Shown here piece after piece: positions 35,818-43,906 of a DNA stretch of 64,000 nucleotides (positions within the stretch are counted from its first letter, which is position 1; the number at the start of each line of letters is the position of its first letter). The stretch comes from Neisseria subflava. Lineage in GTDB: Bacteria; Pseudomonadota; Gammaproteobacteria; Burkholderiales; Neisseriaceae. The position numbers and the translations under genes are program-made. Below the pieces are notes generated by a model. It ran no database searches and was not told the origin of the DNA. It saw nothing but the letters and a program-made list of their open reading frames with translations. The DNA lies in the NCBI RefSeq assembly GCF_024205705.1, contig NZ_CP073115.1, forward strand, positions 1,116,001-1,180,000, written 5' to 3'.

Positions 35818-37289
35818 CAGCTCATCTCCTGTGCCGCTTCAATGCGGCCGACCAAACCTGACAGGAAAATCACTCGTGCCAGCTCGTTTTGTAAGGCGGT
35901 GTCATCCATATTCGGGAACTGCTCGGCCAAGCGGTCGAGAATATTGTCTTCGGTTTCGCCGCGCTGCAAATCCTGCACCAATAAGGCAGTCAGGTCGTGG
36001 CCTTGTTGGTTCAGACGGCCCGCATTGGGCGCAAGCGTATCTAAAATCAATCCTGCATCGGTTTCTGTGCCATCCCAACCTTCGGCAAAGTCAGCAGCGG
36101 TCGGGATAATGGTATCTTCTTCAACGATATCGCCGTCTTCCAAACCATAAGTGCGTTTCCAATATTGCGGAGTGAATTTCACACCCGCGCCGGACAGCAT
36201 ACTGTCGCGCTCGGCACGCTCTTTCGTGCCTGCCTCCTCGTTTTCAAACAGCTCGAATTTCGGACAAGCCACATCGCCGAAATTCAGTTCCACCACCCAT
36301 TCAATCAATTCGTTAAACGCTGCTTCAACAATACGGCGGTCGCCGTCACGGATATCGTCGGCAATTTCCAAGCCCGCGCTGGCACTGGCATGGTTGGTTT
36401 CTTTGTCGGTGGTTTGGTCTTGGCCAAGTAAGGCAATGTTGATGCCGGACTTACACTCTTTCAGCAGCTTGTCGAATGCATCTACTGATGATGACTTGCC
36501 GCTGGCTTCGTGGATTTCGACGCTGGAATCATTCGGAATCGTGCCGACCGAATTGCTTATTAAGGCTTCTAATGCGTCGAGCAGCTTTTCAGTGTCGCTA
36601 TGGGTATTGGAGCGTGGCTCTTTGCCAATGAGCCAAGGTGCGCCGTATTTTTCGGTGAAACTTACCCAAAATTTCATGCCGCCGCGTTTGAAAGTTACCA
36701 GCCAAAACACCAAACCCAAATCACTTAGGCCATAAGGGTTAAGATAGTCGTCTTCATGGCGCGGACACAGAAATTTATAAGGCGGTAGCGGCTCTTGGCT
36801 CAAGCCGTTTTCGGTAAAAACCAACTCACGCTCATCATTGAATCCGAACCATTCCTGCGGCTTGGCCACAATTTCAGACGGCAGCCATTGACTGCCTTTT
36901 TGCCAGATAATTTCGATAGGCTGATAGCCGAAAAATGAGGCATTCATGATGTCTTTGCAGATCTTATAAACATCGACATCAGCGGCCAGCCAATTTTCGA
37001 CAAAATCCAATACACGATCTTCGACTTCATCGCCGCTGAGTTTCCAATCCAGCCGTGCCACAGCGGCTTTGCGGCGGCGCACGAAGCTGCCGACCAGCTC
37101 GTCGCGCAACAATTCGCGGTAAACATGGATTTGCTTGCCCATCTTGCGCAGAATCGGGTCAGGATTAGGCAACCAACCGCCGAAACCGCCTAAAAATTGG
37201 CGTGAGACGGCGATATGGCCGGTCAGGTCATCGGGTTTGAAGGTGATGTTGCCATGATTGGTTTTGAGCTTGAAATGCGGTTTTTTCAT
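35817..37289 (-). CDS. Portal protein (DUF935, Mu gp29-like)
   Basis: This encodes 490 residues. DUF935 features include DLTGHIAVSRQFLGGFGG, RELLRDELVGSFVRRRKAAV and FGYQPIEIIWQKGSQWLPSE, with an N-terminal ring-forming core and a long C-terminal region. The portal is the head vertex channel through which DNA is packed and to which gpF and the terminase bind. The order terminase-portal-gpF is conserved as in Mu, but transcribed leftward. Confidence 0.93.
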   Translation of the reverse strand: MKKPHFKLKTNHGNITFKPDDLTGHIAVSRQFLGGFGGWLPNPDPILRKMGKQIHVYRELLRDELVGSFVRRRKAAVARLDWKLSGDEVEDRVLDFVENWLAADVDVYKICKDIMNASFFGYQPIEIIWQKGSQWLPSEIVAKPQEWFGFNDERELVFTENGLSQEPLPPYKFLCPRHEDDYLNPYGLSDLGLVFWLVTFKRGGMKFWVSFTEKYGAPWLIGKEPRSNTHSDTEKLLDALEALISNSVGTIPNDSSVEIHEASGKSSSVDAFDKLLKECKSGINIALLGQDQTTDKETNHASASAGLEIADDIRDGDRRIVEAAFNELIEWVVELNFGDVACPKFELFENEEAGTKERAERDSMLSGAGVKFTPQYWKRTYGLEDGDIVEEDTIIPTAADFAEGWDGTETDAGLILDTLAPNAGRLNQQGHDLTALLVQDLQRGETEDNILDRLAEQFPNMDDTALQNELARVIFLSGLVGRIEAAQEMS

Positions 37290-37310
37290 GGGATTCTCTT
37301 TTCAGACGGC

Positions 37311-38825
37311 CTAAAAGCCATGCGTTGTTCTGCTAATTCGACGCACGCGGCGGCTGGCCACGCGTACCGGTCCGGCATTGAGTTCGCGGCTGGCGTAATG
37401 GGCAAGGACAAAGGCAATCGCTGCGTCGCCGTGGCGTTTTTTACCGTCTTGACCTTTGGTTCGGGTGTCCGGAATACGAGGCACGCCTTTGACTAATTCG
37501 AACGCACGTAAATCGGTGAGGATGTCTTCATCTCGCGGCAGGCCGTCGAGTGTGCCGTCTTCGAGGGCGGCTTTGAACGGAGCGGTATGGATGCGGTACC
37601 AGTTTTCCGACAGCATCACGGCTTCCACCACTTCTGCGCCGAACGCATCGCGCATGGCTTCGGCCAAAGATTGACCGTTGCCTCGCGCATCCAAGGCCGC
37701 GCCGCGCAGATTAGGTAGATTGGCCAACAGGTGCTGCATAATTTGCTCCTGCTGGGCAAACGGCATATTGCCCAGTTCCAAAACAAACGCCGGTTTTAAA
37801 ATCAGGTCTTTGCTTTGTAAGAGCGGCACAATCACGGTGCGGTCGCCCGAGCGGGCAAAGTCTTCGCCTACAAAAGAAACGCGGGTCTTGTCCAAACCGT
37901 CGAGCAGCGGTTGCAGGGTGTCGGCTATCCAGTCGGCCACCTCCGTTGCGCGGCGCGGTTCGGGCAGCAGGCCGAAATCGTCGGTCTGGTCGTAGCGGAT
38001 AACCGGCGTGTATGGGGTCATACGGCTTTCAATTAAGGCACGGTTCAACCATTTGCCACCGCCGTTTTTCGGGATACAGTCCAACTCTTCGCTGGCATCT
38101 TCACCGTAGAAATCACGAATTTCCTTACACCACGCGGATTCACCTTGGGGTGTCCAATCCTTGCCCAAACGCAGACAGATACGGCGGTACAAGCCTTGTT
38201 CAACCGCTTCGTCAAAGGTAATGCGGTGGACGGAATAAGGTTTTTTCCCTGCACGCACATCGTTAATCAACTCGTTGAATGGGTTGTCTACGCCGTCATG
38301 CGTAGAGATGATATGCACCTGGCCGCCCCACATCAGCAAGGCCATTGCCGCTTTAAGCAATTCGCCGAGCTGTTCGTGGAACGCTGCTTCATCAATAATC
38401 ACGCGGCCTTGTTTACCGCGTAGGTTGGAAGGCCGGCTGGATAAGGCGGTAATGCGAAAGCCGGAAGCAAAGCGGATAACGAAGGCTAACACGGCCTGGC
38501 GGTCGTCGCCTTCGACAAACACTTCCTCGGTTTCTTCGATTTCGCCTGCCGCCAGCTGGTAATGCTTCGCCCAGCCTGCACAGTCGCGGATAAACTCCAA
38601 GGCCATGTCTTTGTTATAGCCGATGTACCATGCGTCCATGCCTTTAGCGGATGCGGCCAGCAAGGCGGTATCGGCAGCTTCTCCCCAGCTCAAACCGATA
38701 CGGCGCGATTTTTCGCACAGCTTCACAGGCGACTGGTCGGCGCACCAAGCCTGCTGATACGGCAATAAGACCGTAGGGGTACGGTCTTCTGATGGGCGGG
38801 TATTTCGGATTTCAGACGGCGTCAT
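37311..38825 (-). CDS. Terminase large subunit (Mu gp28-like)
   Basis: This encodes 504 residues. The N-terminal ATPase shows KLCEKSRRIGLSWGEAADTA (adenine/Walker A region) and GRVIIDEAAFHEQLGELLKA (Walker B with catalytic Glu). The C-terminal nuclease has FVGEDFARSGDRTVIVPLLQ and LDARGNGQSLAEAMRDAFG with acidic metal ligands. It cuts DNA and drives it into the head. Overlaps the gp27-like gene by four bases. Confidence 0.93.
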   Translation of the reverse strand: MTPSEIRNTRPSEDRTPTVLLPYQQAWCADQSPVKLCEKSRRIGLSWGEAADTALLAASAKGMDAWYIGYNKDMALEFIRDCAGWAKHYQLAAGEIEETEEVFVEGDDRQAVLAFVIRFASGFRITALSSRPSNLRGKQGRVIIDEAAFHEQLGELLKAAMALLMWGGQVHIISTHDGVDNPFNELINDVRAGKKPYSVHRITFDEAVEQGLYRRICLRLGKDWTPQGESAWCKEIRDFYGEDASEELDCIPKNGGGKWLNRALIESRMTPYTPVIRYDQTDDFGLLPEPRRATEVADWIADTLQPLLDGLDKTRVSFVGEDFARSGDRTVIVPLLQSKDLILKPAFVLELGNMPFAQQEQIMQHLLANLPNLRGAALDARGNGQSLAEAMRDAFGAEVVEAVMLSENWYRIHTAPFKAALEDGTLDGLPRDEDILTDLRAFELVKGVPRIPDTRTKGQDGKKRHGDAAIAFVLAHYASRELNAGPVRVASRRVRRISRTTHGF

Positions 38826-39367
38826 GATGCAATCCCTAAAATATGCTTGCGGATGGCCTCGACCGATTCTTCAGACAAGCCGCCTTTCTTGGCCTGCTTG
38901 GCTACATCTTCGGCGGCCGCCTGTACTTTGGCTTTGACCTTGGCCTGATACTCTTTCAGGCGTGTGCTGGCGGAAATCAGACCGCTAATTTTCTTCGCAC
39001 CCTCGGCCATCACGCCGAAACGGTCGAGCGCGTTTAATTCTTCGCTGTCCATCTCGCCTATGGCTACCAATGCGTCGAACAGTTCGGTTTGCAGCATGGC
39101 CATCAGGGCTTCGCTACGGGTATCGCCTTCATCGGCTGCACCTTCGGCAATCAGTCGCGCGGCTTCGGTGCTGGATTTGATGGCAGCAAAACGACGTTGC
39201 ACTTTTTGGCCGTAGCGGTGGGCGGCTGAGCGGCTGATTTCATAGCCTTGGTCTTGCAGCCATTCGGCAATGGCTTGGTAGTCTGAAAAACCGTTTTCTA
39301 CCAGCTTCCGTTCAAATTCATGTCGGACGGCTTCGGGGAGTTTTTCAATGCTGCTGCGTTGCGCCAT
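38822..39367 (-). CDS. DUF3486 protein (Mu gp27-like, likely small terminase)
   Basis: This encodes 181 residues. SSIEKLPEAVRHEFERKLVE and YQAIAEWLQDQGYEISRSAAHRYG form the N-terminal helix-turn-helix of the DUF3486 family, in Mu probably the small terminase / pac-site recognition subunit. A long helical C-terminus rich in Ala and Lys follows. Immediately upstream of the large terminase. Confidence 0.9.
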   Translation of the reverse strand: MAQRSSIEKLPEAVRHEFERKLVENGFSDYQAIAEWLQDQGYEISRSAAHRYGQKVQRRFAAIKSSTEAARLIAEGAADEGDTRSEALMAMLQTELFDALVAIGEMDSEELNALDRFGVMAEGAKKISGLISASTRLKEYQAKVKAKVQAAAEDVAKQAKKGGLSEESVEAIRKHILGIAS

Positions 39368-39370
39368 GCC

Positions 39371-39688
39371 CTAGCTCCATACTTTCTCAGGCCGTGCAAT
39401 ACCGGCACGGCACTCCACCGTATATTCGGCAATATCGACACCTAAACTGGTCAAGTCGGCAAACCACAGGCCGTGCGGGGCTTTATTGAGGTCTACCATT
39501 TTGCGGTCAGCCAGATAATCAAGTTGTTGGCGTAGCTCCAGTGCGGTGGTTTGCGGATAAATCGCGTTCATGATGTCCAACAAGAAGGTTTCGCTTGTCG
39601 TGTGCGGTCGGGCTTTATTAAGGGTGTTGATAATGTTCCAACGCATACCCTCGCGCCGTTGTTTGGCGATCAGTTCCTGGCTAATCAT
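39371..39688 (-). CDS. Mu gp26-like protein
   Basis: This encodes 105 residues. RWNIINTLNKARPHTTSETF, LELRQQLDYLADRKMVDLNK and GVDIAEYTVECRAGIARPEK closely follow Mu gp26 (QLDYLEDRxLV ... GVDIAEYTV). It looks like a winged-helix protein, function unknown. In the fixed gp25-gp26-gp27 order of Mu. Confidence 0.85.
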   Translation of the reverse strand: MISQELIAKQRREGMRWNIINTLNKARPHTTSETFLLDIMNAIYPQTTALELRQQLDYLADRKMVDLNKAPHGLWFADLTSLGVDIAEYTVECRAGIARPEKVWS

Positions 39689-40005
39689 TTTTTTACGCTT
39701 CCCATTTTGTAGATTTCAGTGAGTTTTTCTGCGACGTTGTCGAGTTTGGCTTCGAGGACGACTTGATTACGGATGTAGTCTTCGCGTAGGACGTATGTGA
39801 GCGGCAGGCCGGCATTGAATTCCGCCAGTTTGTTTTCCATGATTTCGACTTTACCCTGTAGGCGTTCCTGCTGTTTTTGGCGTTCGTCCTGCTGCTCGCG
39901 GAATTGAGCCAGCAGCATTTTGCCGAAGGTGAAACAGATGCCGAGGAATGAGAGTAAAAAGCCGACAAGTTGCCAAAACTCGATGTGAATAAAGGTTTTT
40001 TCCAT
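39685..40005 (-). CDS. DUF2730 protein (Mu gp25-like)
   Basis: This encodes 106 residues from MEKTFIHIEFW. One N-terminal membrane segment (FWQLVGFLLSFLGICFTFGK) is followed by a coiled coil (REQQDERQKQQERLQGKVEI). It matches the DUF2730 family of Mu-like phages. A start 12 bases upstream (MALKMEK at 40017) is possible and would overlap the zinc-finger gene. Overlaps the gp26-like gene by four bases. Confidence 0.8.
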   Translation of the reverse strand: MEKTFIHIEFWQLVGFLLSFLGICFTFGKMLLAQFREQQDERQKQQERLQGKVEIMENKLAEFNAGLPLTYVLREDYIRNQVVLEAKLDNVAEKLTEIYKMGSVKK

Positions 40006-40007
40006 TT

Positions 40008-40217
40008 TTAAGGCCATCCGTGTTCAAAATATTCTTGGCAGACAACGCAGCGTGTACAGCCTTTGACTGCCTGTTGTCTTGCTTTTGGTATCGGCGCACC
40101 GCAATCTTCACAATGACTGAGGCTGGCGGTGGTTTCAGACGACAGTCGATGCTTTGCCAGGGATTCTGCGAGAAAGATGGCTTCGCGTTCGGATGCGCGG
40201 TCGGCAAAATCAGTCAT
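40008..40217 (-). CDS. TraR/DksA-type C4 zinc-finger protein (Mu gp24-like)
   Basis: This encodes 69 residues. The zinc finger is CEDCGAPIPKARQ with the second pair CTRCVVCQEYFE. TraR/DksA-like proteins bind RNA polymerase in its secondary channel and change promoter choice; a phage copy may favour phage transcription. That link gains interest because a RelA/SpoT-like gene lies in the same prophage and DksA acts together with ppGpp. Confidence 0.85.
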   Translation of the reverse strand: MTDFADRASEREAIFLAESLAKHRLSSETTASLSHCEDCGAPIPKARQQAVKGCTRCVVCQEYFEHGWP

Positions 40218-40497
40218 TTTTCAGACGGCCTTTCTTGTACCATGTCTGCCAGCCGGAAATTTGTTTTTCCAGTTTTTGGCAGTATTCGCCATAGCGGACG
40301 GCGTGGTTTAAAAGTTGTTCGGGAGAGCCACCACTCAGACGCTCGGGGCGTTCGTGAACGAGCAGCAGCTCGGAAGAGACGGGGGGGATTTCCGCAACGG
40401 AAACGGTTTTAATCGTGGCCGAGGGCACGGTTGTAGAGTTGCACGCTGTTAGTGCCAAGGCCGTTAAAACGGTTGCCGTCTTTTTGTACAGTTTCAT
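40210..40497 (-). CDS. Outer-membrane spanin lipoprotein (Rz1-like)
   Basis: This encodes 95 residues from MKLYKKTATVLTALALTAC, a lipoprotein signal with the modified Cys at 19. The mature part is Pro/Ser-rich then helical (PEQLLNHAVRYGEYCQKLEK). Its start lies inside the Rz gene in another frame, the classic overlapping Rz/Rz1 layout. Spanins fuse inner and outer membranes at the last step of lysis. Confidence 0.85.
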   Translation of the reverse strand: MKLYKKTATVLTALALTACNSTTVPSATIKTVSVAEIPPVSSELLLVHERPERLSGGSPEQLLNHAVRYGEYCQKLEKQISGWQTWYKKGRLKND

Positions 40498-40807
40498 CAA
40501 TCTGCTTCTCCAATTGAGCCGCTTGGCGGCCGATTTGTTGATAGGCGGTTGCCAAATCGCGGCTTTGTGCTTGTGCGAAATCAAACCAACGCTGTTTTTC
40601 TTCATTAGCCGCTTTGAGCTTTTCGGTATAGAGCTGCTCGGCGACCAAGGCTGAAGCCTGATAAGTAGCAATGACTTCGGCTTTTTCAGCTTCCGCCTTC
40701 TTTGCTGAGGACTTATAGCCGCAGAAATAAATCGTTGGTACTGCACCTGCTATCAGCAAAATCAGAATCAGGGTCTGCCAAATAGGGTTAAGCGTTTTCC
40801 ACATCAT
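40409..40807 (-). CDS. Inner-membrane spanin (Rz-like)
   Basis: This encodes 132 residues. An N-terminal membrane segment (IWQTLILILLIAGAVPTIYF) is followed by a long coiled coil (KAEAEKAEVIATYQASALVAE ... QAAQLEKQIDETVQKD). It forms the i-spanin half that bridges to the Rz1 lipoprotein. A second ATG three bases on is also possible. It overlaps the holin-like gene. Confidence 0.87.
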   Translation of the reverse strand: MMWKTLNPIWQTLILILLIAGAVPTIYFCGYKSSAKKAEAEKAEVIATYQASALVAEQLYTEKLKAANEEKQRWFDFAQAQSRDLATAYQQIGRQAAQLEKQIDETVQKDGNRFNGLGTNSVQLYNRALGHD

Positions 40808-41117
40808 CTTTTCCTTTATGGATTTCAGCGACCTGCGGAATCGCCGCGATGCCGCGTTTGATTAATGCATACCCGCCAACCAATGCGCCATAAGCCCACC
40901 AGAGCCATTCCGGTGCATCCGCTGTTTGCGAGAACTTATAGGTCATAGAGGCGGCTGCCACGTTTGCCCATAGTTTGGTATGGCTGATTTTCCCTGTGGC
41001 CGGATTGGATACCAAGCCGCCCAACCATTTGAAAAAGGCGGTTATTTGCGACGCTTTTTTTTGGCTGCGCGTTTCGCGGCGGCTACCCCGCTCTTGCGGT
41101 GGGCTTGCGTCCAACAC
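40788..41117 (-). CDS. Holin-like protein (DUF2644 type)
   Basis: Up to 109 residues from a TTG at 41117. The conserved part begins ITAFFKWLGGLVSNPATGKI and includes SHTKLWANVAAASMTYKF and a hydrophobic LWWAYGALVGGYALIKRG, in line with DUF2644 proteins found in lysis cassettes of Mu-like phages. Only the TTG gives an in-frame start; the first ~23 residues lie in another frame over the small basic gene at 41042-41215 and may not be translated as such. Confidence 0.65.
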   Translation of the reverse strand: MLDASPPQERGSRRETRSQKKASQITAFFKWLGGLVSNPATGKISHTKLWANVAAASMTYKFSQTADAPEWLWWAYGALVGGYALIKRGIAAIPQVAEIHKGKDDVENA

Positions 41118-41215
41118 CCCTGAGTCGGCATGGCGTAGCGAATGCCCAGGTCGCTGTGGCTGAAATCGGGCAGCATGGCTGCGGTCATTAGGGCGATGAG
41201 TGACTTTTTTGACAT
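41042..41215 (-). CDS. Small basic protein in lysis cassette
   Basis: From the ATG at 41215, 57 codons read MSKKSLIALMTAAMLPDFSH to a very basic end (VAAAKRAAKKKRRK) and TAA. It begins 13 bases after the lysozyme stop with GGAGAAAACC upstream as a ribosome site. Function unknown. Its 3' half overlaps the start of the holin-like frame. Confidence 0.6.
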   Translation of the reverse strand: MSKKSLIALMTAAMLPDFSHSDLGIRYAMPTQGCWTQAHRKSGVAAAKRAAKKKRRK

Positions 41216-41227
41216 GGTTTTCTCCCT

Positions 41228-41731
41228 TTAATCGGTGTTATCTGCAGACGCATGAATCAGGTTTTGTGCCACGCGGCGAATCCAGCCTTTGCCAAATGAT
41301 GTGAACGTACCCAGCTTGGTATAAAAGACCAGACGCTCGGCGTTGAAACGGAGCAGGAGGTCATTTTCAGGAAGTGAATTGATGGCTTTGAGGCTGAATG
41401 CTCCGATAACGCCGTCGTCCGGCACGCCTGCGGCGCGTTGCAGCATACGGGCAGCATTGCCATGACCGTGGTTGATGCAGGCATCGAAGAATTGGAACGC
41501 AACCGCTTCCGGCATTTGATCGGCGTGATAGCGTTCCCAAAATGCTTGACGGTAAATGCCGATCGCCTGCTCACGGGTCATGGCACGCATGGAGCCGTTG
41601 TAGCCGTTTGCCTGAGCAGTGCGTTTGGTAATGCCCCAGTTGGTCTCGCCGCCGGGGTCTTTGGGATGGTTGACATAGCCGCCCTCGTGGGAGAGGACGC
41701 GCTCAATGAATTGATTGAATTTGGTGGACAT
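41228..41731 (-). CDS. Endolysin, glycoside hydrolase family 108 type
   Basis: This encodes 167 residues from MSTKFNQFIERVL. The catalytic Glu is in VLSHEGGYVNHPKDPGGETN with WGITKRTAQANGY, the hallmark of GH108 lysozymes, followed by the peptidoglycan-binding-3 part (FFDACINHGHGNAARMLQRA). It degrades murein at lysis. There is no signal peptide, so a holin is needed. Its ribosome site (CAGGGA) is embedded in the stem of a terminator-like hairpin directly upstream (41732-41774). Confidence 0.92.
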   Translation of the reverse strand: MSTKFNQFIERVLSHEGGYVNHPKDPGGETNWGITKRTAQANGYNGSMRAMTREQAIGIYRQAFWERYHADQMPEAVAFQFFDACINHGHGNAARMLQRAAGVPDDGVIGAFSLKAINSLPENDLLLRFNAERLVFYTKLGTFTSFGKGWIRRVAQNLIHASADNTD

Positions 41732-41774
41732 AAAAAATCCCTGTATTGAGGTTGAAATCAATACAGGGATTTTA
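41732..41774 (-). promoter_or_regulatory. Leader hairpin with U-run over the endolysin ribosome site
   Basis: AATCCCTGTATTGA (41736-41749) pairs perfectly with TCAATACAGGGATT (41758-41771), loop 8, followed on the minus strand by six T and then the endolysin ATG. It has the form of an intrinsic terminator for the RelA/SpoT gene and also hides the endolysin Shine-Dalgarno. The start of the gpI gene has the same layout (53554-53582). Confidence 0.7.
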
Positions 41775-41807
41775 GAAAAGGCCGTCTGAATGGGCTTTTA
41801 AAGGGGG

Positions 41808-42815
41808 TTAAAAGAGTTCATGGGATGGTTGCTTATCCAAATCAGTACAAATGAATTTCAGGTTTTTGTTGTATGCAGGCAAAGGCCATTTTTTCCATAC
41901 TTCATCTGCACCAACTTTCTCAATCAGCCAATAAACCAACAAAGCTGCTGGCTGACTGAAAAAATACATTTCTTCAGCATTTTCTTTTATCCGATTAGCA
42001 AGATATTTCTTCTCATTCAAAAGTGACCGGATATTAGCAAGAATATTTGAAGGGTCAATGCTGGATTGAAATGTTTCTAGAAAAATCATATTGGTTTTTT
42101 TATCAACTTCAGGAACAAGCCCTATTTCCTCTTGATAAAGCTGTGATAATTGGGGAAGAAGTTCTTCTTGTGGTTGATTTGCTTCTTTCAAAATTGCCAG
42201 AGTACGACTAAATAAGTCATCTGTAGTTTCCATCAAAGCCATGCTCTTCGCGACTTCGCGCTCTGCTTTCTTTGGAACATTGCCGTCAGGCTTGTATATA
42301 TTGTCATGAACCAGCTCTGCATAAGCATGTTGGAGTAAAGAACGCACCTGAACTTCACAGCACAAATCAGCAGGGATGCTGACATTTTCGGGTGTAATGA
42401 ATGCTTGTTTAGGACGAATCTCGTAATGTTTGGATTGATAGTCAAATGCTTTGGGATTTTGCTGAATTTCATCTGCAAAATCTTTCGAAACTTTAGCATT
42501 CCACTGTGATGAGGATTCAATGATTTCACAAACTATTTGAATATGTTCCGCAAGCAATACCACAAAACGTACGCCGACCAAGTCAGTCATTTGAGTTTGA
42601 GGTGAAGTGTAATTTTTTCGGCCAATCTTGGCCAGAGCTGAAGAAATCTCTTTGACTCTAGGCTTTGCTTCAATTTTTAGAAAATTGGCAACCGGAACAG
42701 GAGAAATGACATTGGATAATTGATTTTGAATTTCTTCAGCCACAAATCTACCCCAAGCGGCAAATGCCGCTTGGTGGCTTTCTAAATAGCTTTTGAAATC
42801 ATCAATATCGCTCAT
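41808..42815 (-). CDS. RelA/SpoT-domain nucleotide pyrophosphotransferase-like protein
   Basis: This encodes 335 residues. The synthetase domain is in the first half: KPRVKEISSALAKIGRK (about 51-67), TDLVGVRF (77-84, the DxxGxR motif), FDYQSKHYEI (124-133, YQSxH) and CCEVQVRSLLQHAYAELVHD (152-171). No HD hydrolase and no ACT/TGS domains are present, so this is a single-domain enzyme like small alarmone synthetases or the tRNA-modifying toxic versions (toxSAS, CapRel). The C-terminal ~150 residues are a helical region that may sense or inhibit. It overlaps the upstream NdpA-like gene by four bases (ATGA) and sits between repressor and lysis genes, a cargo position. Confidence 0.85.
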   Translation of the reverse strand: MSDIDDFKSYLESHQAAFAAWGRFVAEEIQNQLSNVISPVPVANFLKIEAKPRVKEISSALAKIGRKNYTSPQTQMTDLVGVRFVVLLAEHIQIVCEIIESSSQWNAKVSKDFADEIQQNPKAFDYQSKHYEIRPKQAFITPENVSIPADLCCEVQVRSLLQHAYAELVHDNIYKPDGNVPKKAEREVAKSMALMETTDDLFSRTLAILKEANQPQEELLPQLSQLYQEEIGLVPEVDKKTNMIFLETFQSSIDPSNILANIRSLLNEKKYLANRIKENAEEMYFFSQPAALLVYWLIEKVGADEVWKKWPLPAYNKNLKFICTDLDKQPSHELF

Positions 42816-43891
42816 TTTTGTTGTTGTAACTGTCCTTTAATTGTGACAACAGTATATTCCCCATCTTCCGTTGGCGCAATTTCCATATAGTCTTGAGTAT
42901 GCTCGGGAGGAGTCAAGATAACTACACCGTTACTAAATCCGTAAGACCTCCGTTTGCGTAAACGAGTTTTAATATATTCAATATCCTTACTTACAGCATT
43001 TTGAGGAAAATCCTTAGCTATCATAAATTCTGTATAAGCTTTTTGCTTGTCTTCAGGTAAATAATTTTGAGCAAAATCGTTAACGCTGATGGTTGCTGCT
43101 GCACTTTTCAATGTGACACGCAATGCTTCATGTGTATCTAACTTTTCATCATCACTCAAATCAGAGTTATCGATAAAATTACGTGTCCATTCAAAAAAAT
43201 TCTGTGTCAGCTTACGGGAAGAAGCAGCTATACTCATGCCTAAGAACACTTGGTAGAAATAGGAAGCTGCTGGCCTAGTTTCCGTTTGTGTCATCAGATG
43301 GTCATACAAAAAAGCCCGATAATTCCCAGATTGTATTTGCTCCTGCGGCCTTACTGTTTCGGCTACCAAAAAACCTATTTTGAATAGTCTTGCTGAATCG
43401 GTCAGCAATAATTCCTCTAAGAATTCAATCGTGATAAAGTCATCCTCTTCTTTGGTCCTGAACCCATCTTGAGGCTCAGCCTTAATCACACATAAAAACG
43501 GTTTGCCGGTATCTCCAACCCTACCTTTTAATACCAACAAAATACCACCCGGTGCATTCGTATTCAGTTGTGCATCGGTCAACATGTGAGCAAATTGTGC
43601 GGAATCTTCAATAAACTCTGCTTCCTCTTTGAGTTGTATGGCTGCTGCTATCTGAAAAAAACTATTTTCAGCCGTATTGGCAATAGACATTTCAATGCCA
43701 TGAGATTTATTACCCAAAGCTTTGGTCAGCCTGTTTTCCAATGTTCTTCTTGCCATAATAGGCAAATCAATCAACTGCGTACTGATTTTAGGTTCTACAC
43801 GCTCTCTATTTTCATTTTTCGGATAAATACGATGGGTAATAATTTTTTCAATTACCAGCCCTTCAAAAGAGTAATTCGTTTCTGTCATCAT
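42812..43891 (-). CDS. NdpA/YejK-like nucleoid-associated protein
   Basis: This encodes 359 residues. NAPGGILLVLKGRVGDTGKP, LCVIKAEPQDGF and EFLEELLLTDSARLFKIGF match the pattern of the 37-kDa nucleoid-associated family (IxHxI..., PGxLL, xxLxLTDxxxLFKxG). Host members bind the nucleoid and their role is poorly known; phage- and island-borne members occur. It precedes and overlaps the RelA/SpoT gene by four bases, so the two are translationally coupled. It begins 15 bases after the repressor stop, so the module may be expressed from the lysogenic promoter. Family call is from residues, no search. Confidence 0.7.
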   Translation of the reverse strand: MMTETNYSFEGLVIEKIITHRIYPKNENRERVEPKISTQLIDLPIMARRTLENRLTKALGNKSHGIEMSIANTAENSFFQIAAAIQLKEEAEFIEDSAQFAHMLTDAQLNTNAPGGILLVLKGRVGDTGKPFLCVIKAEPQDGFRTKEEDDFITIEFLEELLLTDSARLFKIGFLVAETVRPQEQIQSGNYRAFLYDHLMTQTETRPAASYFYQVFLGMSIAASSRKLTQNFFEWTRNFIDNSDLSDDEKLDTHEALRVTLKSAAATISVNDFAQNYLPEDKQKAYTEFMIAKDFPQNAVSKDIEYIKTRLRKRRSYGFSNGVVILTPPEHTQDYMEIAPTEDGEYTVVTIKGQLQQQK

Positions 43892-43906
43892 TTTTCCTAT
43901 TGTAAG

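Noticed and set aside
36151..36735. Long plus-strand frame opposite the portal gene
   Set aside because: Serine-rich shadow of a well-supported minus-strand gene.
40008..40217. Zinc-finger gene considered as a host dksA
   Set aside because: At 69 residues it lacks the DksA coiled coil and sits in the fixed Mu gp24 position.
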